Shown: positions 60,563 to 64,000 of the stretch, piece by piece
How the letters are laid out: each line of letters starts with the position of its first letter
Numbering within the stretch: the stretch's first letter is position 1
Source of the DNA: JANPCX01 sp046049865
Lineage (GTDB): Bacteria > Pseudomonadota > Gammaproteobacteria > Burkholderiales > Burkholderiaceae_C
Assembly: GCA_046049865.1 (NCBI GenBank)
Contig: JBJOQO010000002.1
Coordinates: 82,632-146,631, forward strand
Reading direction: 5' to 3'
DNA length: 64,000 bases
The notes under the pieces: generated by a model
The model's input: only the letters and a program-made list of their open reading frames with translations
The model's database searches: none
Told to the model about the DNA's origin: nothing
Program-made: the position numbers and the translations under genes

Positions 60563-61060
60563 TCACGGTGCGTGCTGCACCACGCCCACCACCAAGTCCA
60601 GTTCCACCGCCGCCCCTTTGGGCAACTGGGCCACGCCCACTGAGGTTCGGGTGTGTTTGCCGGCGTCGCCCAACACGTCGTGCAGCACCTGGGAGGCGGC
60701 GTCAGCCACCTCGCTTTGTTGGGTGAAGTCGGCGCTGCTGCGGGTGTACACCGTCATGCGCAAGGCTTGCTCAATGTGCGACAAACTGCCTAGACTGGTC
60801 TTGAGCAAGGCCAGCGCGCGCATGGCGCAAATTTGCGCGCCGACCTGGGCTTGCGCCAACGACACATCACGACCCACTTCGCCCACCACCATCACGGTCG
60901 TTCCGACACGCGGCACCTGGCCGCTGACAAACACTTGGTTGCCGTGGCGCATGGTGGAGGTGTAGTTGCCGCCGATGACCAGTTCACCGTCGAAGCGGTG
61001 GCCGAGTTTGTCGGCCCAGGCGTCGAATCGTGTGTCGGGCGTGGTGTGGGGTTCTGTCAT
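60563..61060 (-). CDS. RidA family protein (first of two)
   Basis: A 165-residue YjgF/YER057c/UK114-family protein. The core is GNQVFVSGQVPRVG...AQAQVGAQICAMRALALLKTSLGSLSHIEQALRMTVYTRSSADF...VLGDAGKHTRTSVGVAQLPKGAAVELDLVVGV; the Arg of RTSVGV corresponds to the imine-binding Arg of RidA. It is longer than classical RidA (about 130), with an N-terminal extension, like the Rid subfamilies near amino-acid catabolic genes. It overlaps the ammonia-lyase stop by ATGA and so is co-translated with it. Confidence 0.88.
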   Translation of the reverse strand: MTEPHTTPDTRFDAWADKLGHRFDGELVIGGNYTSTMRHGNQVFVSGQVPRVGTTVMVVGEVGRDVSLAQAQVGAQICAMRALALLKTSLGSLSHIEQALRMTVYTRSSADFTQQSEVADAASQVLHDVLGDAGKHTRTSVGVAQLPKGAAVELDLVVGVVQHAP

Positions 61061-62076
61061 GTCGTTTCCTGCTGGTGTGATGTTGATGAGGTTTGATCTG
61101 TTGGTGACTGTGCCAACAAAGTGGCGTAGTGGCTCAAGTCGACATTGCCACCAGTGAGGATGACGCCCACACGTTGTCCCTTCAACTGGGGTGCTGCCTT
61201 TAGTGCGCCCGCCCAGGCCAAACAACCCGTGGGCTCGACGACCAACTTCAACGCCTCTGCGAAAAAGCGCATGGCAGCCACCAAGTCGGCATCGCTCACG
61301 GTGAAGATGTCACGCACGTGTTGCTGAATCGCTGGGAAAGCCCGTTCCGCGAGTTGCACCGCTTGCGCGCCATCGGCCAGGGTGCGGGGGGTGTTGATGC
61401 GCACGCGGTAGCCTGCCCGAAGCGACTGTTGGCCGTCATTGCCTGCTTCGGGCTCCACGCCAAAAAGCTGGCAATGGGGCGCGCGCTGTGCCACCACCAG
61501 TGCGCAACCGGCCAGCAAGCCACCGCCGCCCAAACAAACGAAGAGTGCATCCAAGGGGCCGGTCACGGCCAACAACTCCTGCGCGGTGGTGCCCTGGCCG
61601 GCAATCACGTCTGCATGATCAGCGGGTGGAACCAAATGGAGACCGTGCTGCTGCACTTGTTTCGCGACCACGGCATCTCGGTCTTGTGTATACCGGTCGA
61701 AAGAAATCACGGTGGCCCCGTGCCGCCTGACTGCATCTGACTTGCTGCGCGGGGCGTCGTGGGGAATCACCACGGTGGCCGCAACACCGTGCAAGCGCGC
61801 GGCCAAGGCCAGGGCCTGGCCGTGGTTGCCTGACGAGTAGGTGACGACACCTCGGCGTGCTTGCTCCGGGGTCAACAGGGCCACTGCGTTGTAGGCGCCA
61901 CGGAATTTGAAGGAGCCCGTGCGCTGCAGGTTCTCGCACTTGAAGTACACCTGGGCGCCGAGCAAATTGTCAGCTGCCTCAGACCGCAGAACCGGGGTGC
62001 GCTCGGCATGGCCCTCCAAGCGAGCAGCTGCTGCGACGACATCGACATAGGAGGGCAAGGTCAGAGCATGCTTCAT
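61057..62076 (-). CDS. Threonine/serine (or hydroxyaspartate) ammonia-lyase family PLP enzyme
   Basis: A 339-residue fold-type II PLP enzyme. The PLP lysine is K57 in RTGSFKFRGAYNA, the Asn-containing loop is TYSSGNHGQALALAA, and the phosphate-binding loop is CLGGGGLLAGC. There is no ACT domain, unlike the ilvA product, which fits a catabolic serine/threonine dehydratase, threo-3-hydroxyaspartate ammonia-lyase or serine racemase. ATGA overlaps with RidA genes on both sides make a three-gene coupled unit. The product of such enzymes is a reactive enamine/imine, which RidA proteins hydrolyse. Confidence 0.88.
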   Translation of the reverse strand: MKHALTLPSYVDVVAAAARLEGHAERTPVLRSEAADNLLGAQVYFKCENLQRTGSFKFRGAYNAVALLTPEQARRGVVTYSSGNHGQALALAARLHGVAATVVIPHDAPRSKSDAVRRHGATVISFDRYTQDRDAVVAKQVQQHGLHLVPPADHADVIAGQGTTAQELLAVTGPLDALFVCLGGGGLLAGCALVVAQRAPHCQLFGVEPEAGNDGQQSLRAGYRVRINTPRTLADGAQAVQLAERAFPAIQQHVRDIFTVSDADLVAAMRFFAEALKLVVEPTGCLAWAGALKAAPQLKGQRVGVILTGGNVDLSHYATLLAQSPTDQTSSTSHQQETT

Positions 62077-62504
62077 GGTTGTCGCCCACCCGGTGTGCTG
62101 CGCGTCAACGCATCGGGCGTGATCGCCTGCAGATTCATCGTCAGCAGAGCTCCCGCTTTGGGCAAATCGGCCACTTGGATGACGGTGCGTGCCGGGCGGT
62201 GCGCACCGATGGTGTCCCCATAGACCTGGTTCATGGCCGCGAAATCGCCGACATCTTTCATGAAAATCTGGATGTGCATCACATGCTCAAAACCCGCGCT
62301 CTGGCTCGCGAGCAAGGTGCGGAAGTTCTCGATGATTTGCCGGGTTTGGCTGGCCACATCCAGGCCCGCCATTTGACCGGTGGCGGGGTCCACGCCAGGT
62401 GTGCCTGAGATGTGAATAAATGGACCCGCCACCGTCATGTGGCTGTAGGGCCCGATGGGTGGGAAGAAGTTGTCAGGGGTGATGGTTTGAACGCTGGTGG
62501 GCAT
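62073..62504 (-). CDS. RidA family protein (second of two)
   Basis: A 143-residue RidA-family protein nearer the classical length. GPFIHISGTPGVDPATGQ, ASQTRQIIENFRTLLASQSAGFEHVMHIQIFMKDVGDFAAMNQVYGD and HRPARTVIQVADLPKAGALLTMNLQAI match the family, with the ligand-binding Arg in ARTVIQV. It is clearly different in sequence from the other Rid protein at 60563-61060, so they are not recent duplicates. It starts the coupled unit; its end overlaps the ammonia-lyase start (ATGA). Confidence 0.88.
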   Translation of the reverse strand: MPTSVQTITPDNFFPPIGPYSHMTVAGPFIHISGTPGVDPATGQMAGLDVASQTRQIIENFRTLLASQSAGFEHVMHIQIFMKDVGDFAAMNQVYGDTIGAHRPARTVIQVADLPKAGALLTMNLQAITPDALTRSTPGGRQP

Positions 62505-62533
62505 GGTGCCTCCTGGGGTGCGGTGTTGAATGA

Positions 62534-64000
62534 TCAAGCGGTGGATTCGCGGCCTGTGGGCAAATCCGATGCAATGCGACCCAAAGTAGCCACAGCCTGC
62601 GCCACCTCGGGTGTGAACGCAGCGCCACAACTCAAACGCAAAAAGTGGTCGTAGCGGCTGCTGTTGGCGAACAGGGTGCCTGGTGTGATGCGCACGCCGC
62701 GCTTCAGTGCGGCCTCAAACAAAGCCCAGCTGCTGCGACTGTCGGGCAGTTCAATCCACAACATCATCGCGCCCTGGGGTGGGCTCAACCGCGTGCCGAG
62801 CGGAAAGTGCTGGGCAACCGCCTCGGCCATCTGTTCACGCTGCTGGTGCAGGCGGCGGCGCAGTTTGACGAGGTGCCGGTCGTAGCTGCTACTGGCCATG
62901 TAGCTGGCCACGGCGGCCTGTGCCAACACATCGTTGGGGCGGCTTTGCGCGTGTTTGAGCATCTTGATGCGCTCAAACCAGCGGCCACCGAGCATCCAGC
63001 CCAAACGCATGCCGGGGGCCAGAATTTTGGTGAGCGAGGCGCAGTAAATCACCTGGCCTTGGCCGGGGGCAAGGTTGTCCCAAGCCTTGGCGGCCTTCAA
63101 GGGCGTGTCGTCACGCGTCAGTGCGCCATAGGTGTCGTCTTCGATCAAGGGAATGTCGCTGGCCGTGCACAAAGCCACGAGACGTTCTTTTTCCGCATCG
63201 GGCATCACGCTGCCCAGAGGGTTCTGAAAATTCGGCACCACCACCACGGCCTTGACCGATGGGTTGTTGCGCAGCGCCAGTGCCAATGCATCCACCGACA
63301 AACTCGTTTGCGGGCTGGTGGCCACCTCCAGCGCGCGCAGGCCAAGGCTCTCCAGAATTTGCAGCAGACCAAAGTAGGCCGGTGATTCGACGGCCACGGT
63401 ATCGCCGGGCTGCGTCACAGCGCGCAGCGCGAGGTTCAGCGCTTCAATACAGCCGTGGGTGACGATGATGTCGTTGCTCTTCGGAATCAAACCCAGGGAC
63501 AAAGCACGGCGGGCCAGCACGGCACGAAAGTCCGCATCGCCCAGGGGCGGCACCGGCTCCACCAGGCAGTTGGGGCGCTGCCGCAGCACCCGTCCCGCAG
63601 CAGCGCGCAAGGCCGCACCCGGGTAGCAGTCGGCAGTGCCAAACGCCGCCGCCAGATTCAAAGCCTCTGGATGCCGTTCGCACCGGGCGGTGAAGGCGGA
63701 GATGCGGTCGTGGATGCCCACATACTGGGCTGGGTCAGGCAGCGTGAGCGTCGACGGTTCAGCCACGCGGGGCAGGTGGTTGCGGCGCGGCAGGCGAACG
63801 AAATAACCCGAACGTGGCCGTGCTTCCAACCAACCTTCGCTCTCCAGTTGCCGACAGACCAGCAAGGTGGTGCTCAGGCTGACCTGATGCAAACGGGTCA
63901 GCGCTCTTACCGAGGGCATGCGGTCGCCAGGATTGAGAGCGCCCGTTTCCATCGCGCGGCGGTAATGCTGGGCCAAGCGTTGGTAGATCGGGTGTGGCGT
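62534..64000 (-). CDS. MocR/PdxR-type GntR regulator with aminotransferase domain (5' end off the right edge)
   Basis: At least 488 residues of a MocR-family protein. The N-terminal GntR winged helix (ALNPGDRMPSVRALTRLHQVSLSTTLLVCRQLESEGWLEARPRSGYFV) is followed by an aminotransferase class I/II domain with the PLP motifs VAVESPAYFGLLQIL, VVPNFQNPLGSVMP and the lysine in IYCASLTKILAPGMRLGW. The frame is open to the edge with the stretch TPHPIYQRLAQHYRRAM, so the true start lies beyond 64000. It is 29 bases upstream of, and same strand as, the Rid/ammonia-lyase unit, and probably regulates amino-acid catabolism. Confidence 0.9.
   Translation of the reverse strand, partial: TPHPIYQRLAQHYRRAMETGALNPGDRMPSVRALTRLHQVSLSTTLLVCRQLESEGWLEARPRSGYFVRLPRRNHLPRVAEPSTLTLPDPAQYVGIHDRISAFTARCERHPEALNLAAAFGTADCYPGAALRAAAGRVLRQRPNCLVEPVPPLGDADFRAVLARRALSLGLIPKSNDIIVTHGCIEALNLALRAVTQPGDTVAVESPAYFGLLQILESLGLRALEVATSPQTSLSVDALALALRNNPSVKAVVVVPNFQNPLGSVMPDAEKERLVALCTASDIPLIEDDTYGALTRDDTPLKAAKAWDNLAPGQGQVIYCASLTKILAPGMRLGWMLGGRWFERIKMLKHAQSRPNDVLAQAAVASYMASSSYDRHLVKLRRRLHQQREQMAEAVAQHFPLGTRLSPPQGAMMLWIELPDSRSSWALFEAALKRGVRITPGTLFANSSRYDHFLRLSCGAAFTPEVAQAVATLGRIASDLPTGRESTA

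Overview
The window looks like chromosomal DNA of a betaproteobacterium of the order Burkholderiales, most likely Comamonadaceae. The evidence is the high GC content, OmpC-type 16-stranded porins of the betaproteobacterial kind, a Coq7-type ubiquinone hydroxylase, a divergent CobT clade, and intergenic palindromes of the kinds common in that family. Placement is by recognition of protein families only; no rRNA, tRNA, CRISPR array, prophage or intact transposon was seen.

Layout. 0-3.3 kb: the start of ubiD (cut by the left edge), a membrane-anchored lytic transglycosylase, a ZTP-type riboswitch ahead of glyA, and nrdR. 3.3-11.6 kb: type II secretion operon gspL-M-N-D-E-F on the minus strand, with a pair of inward-facing repeats between gspE and gspF. 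11.6-15.4 kb: LysR regulator, aspartate/glutamate racemase family protein, and a secreted subtilisin-like protease with a GlyGly-CTERM-like tail, a plausible substrate of the secretion system. 15.5-21.5 kb: gap and tkt (minus), then speD-murU-pepP (plus). 21.5-30.1 kb: chemoreceptor, three orphan periplasmic binding proteins and a DctB/DctD (AauS/AauR)-type sigma-54 two-component system. 30.0-30.7 kb: a gap with a good sigma-54 promoter match and no recognised target gene.

30.7-39.1 kb is the most interesting region. Seven minus-strand genes encode an SPFH/SHOCT protein, a zinc-ribbon DUF4178 membrane protein, a GNAT acetyltransferase, a DUF350 protein, a small membrane protein, a membrane-fused spermidine-synthase-like enzyme and a Tat-type flavin amine-oxidase-like lipoprotein. 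It reads as a polyamine-linked membrane-stress module whose function is not established.

39.2-43.4 kb: UbiH-like monooxygenase, CPBP intramembrane protease, alpha/beta hydrolase and a small membrane protein. 43.4-47.0 kb: the second half of the type II system, the pseudopilin operon gspG-H-I-J-K and the divergent gspC. 47.1-50.5 kb: cobT-like gene, ilvA with a terminator-like leader, and an OsmC family protein. 50.6-55.3 kb: three porins and coq7. 55.3-60.5 kb: a DUF3047 lipoprotein, AMP nucleosidase, rhodanese, chromate transporter and a GhrA-like reductase. 60.6-64.0 kb: a tightly coupled amino-acid deamination operon (MocR-type regulator running off the right edge, RidA, PLP ammonia-lyase, second RidA).

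Several modules fit together. The two gsp loci make one secretion machine and the S8 protease is a likely client. speD makes the decarboxylated AdoMet that the spermidine-synthase-like enzyme would use. The RidA proteins would clear the reactive imines made by the PLP lyase, and possibly by IlvA.
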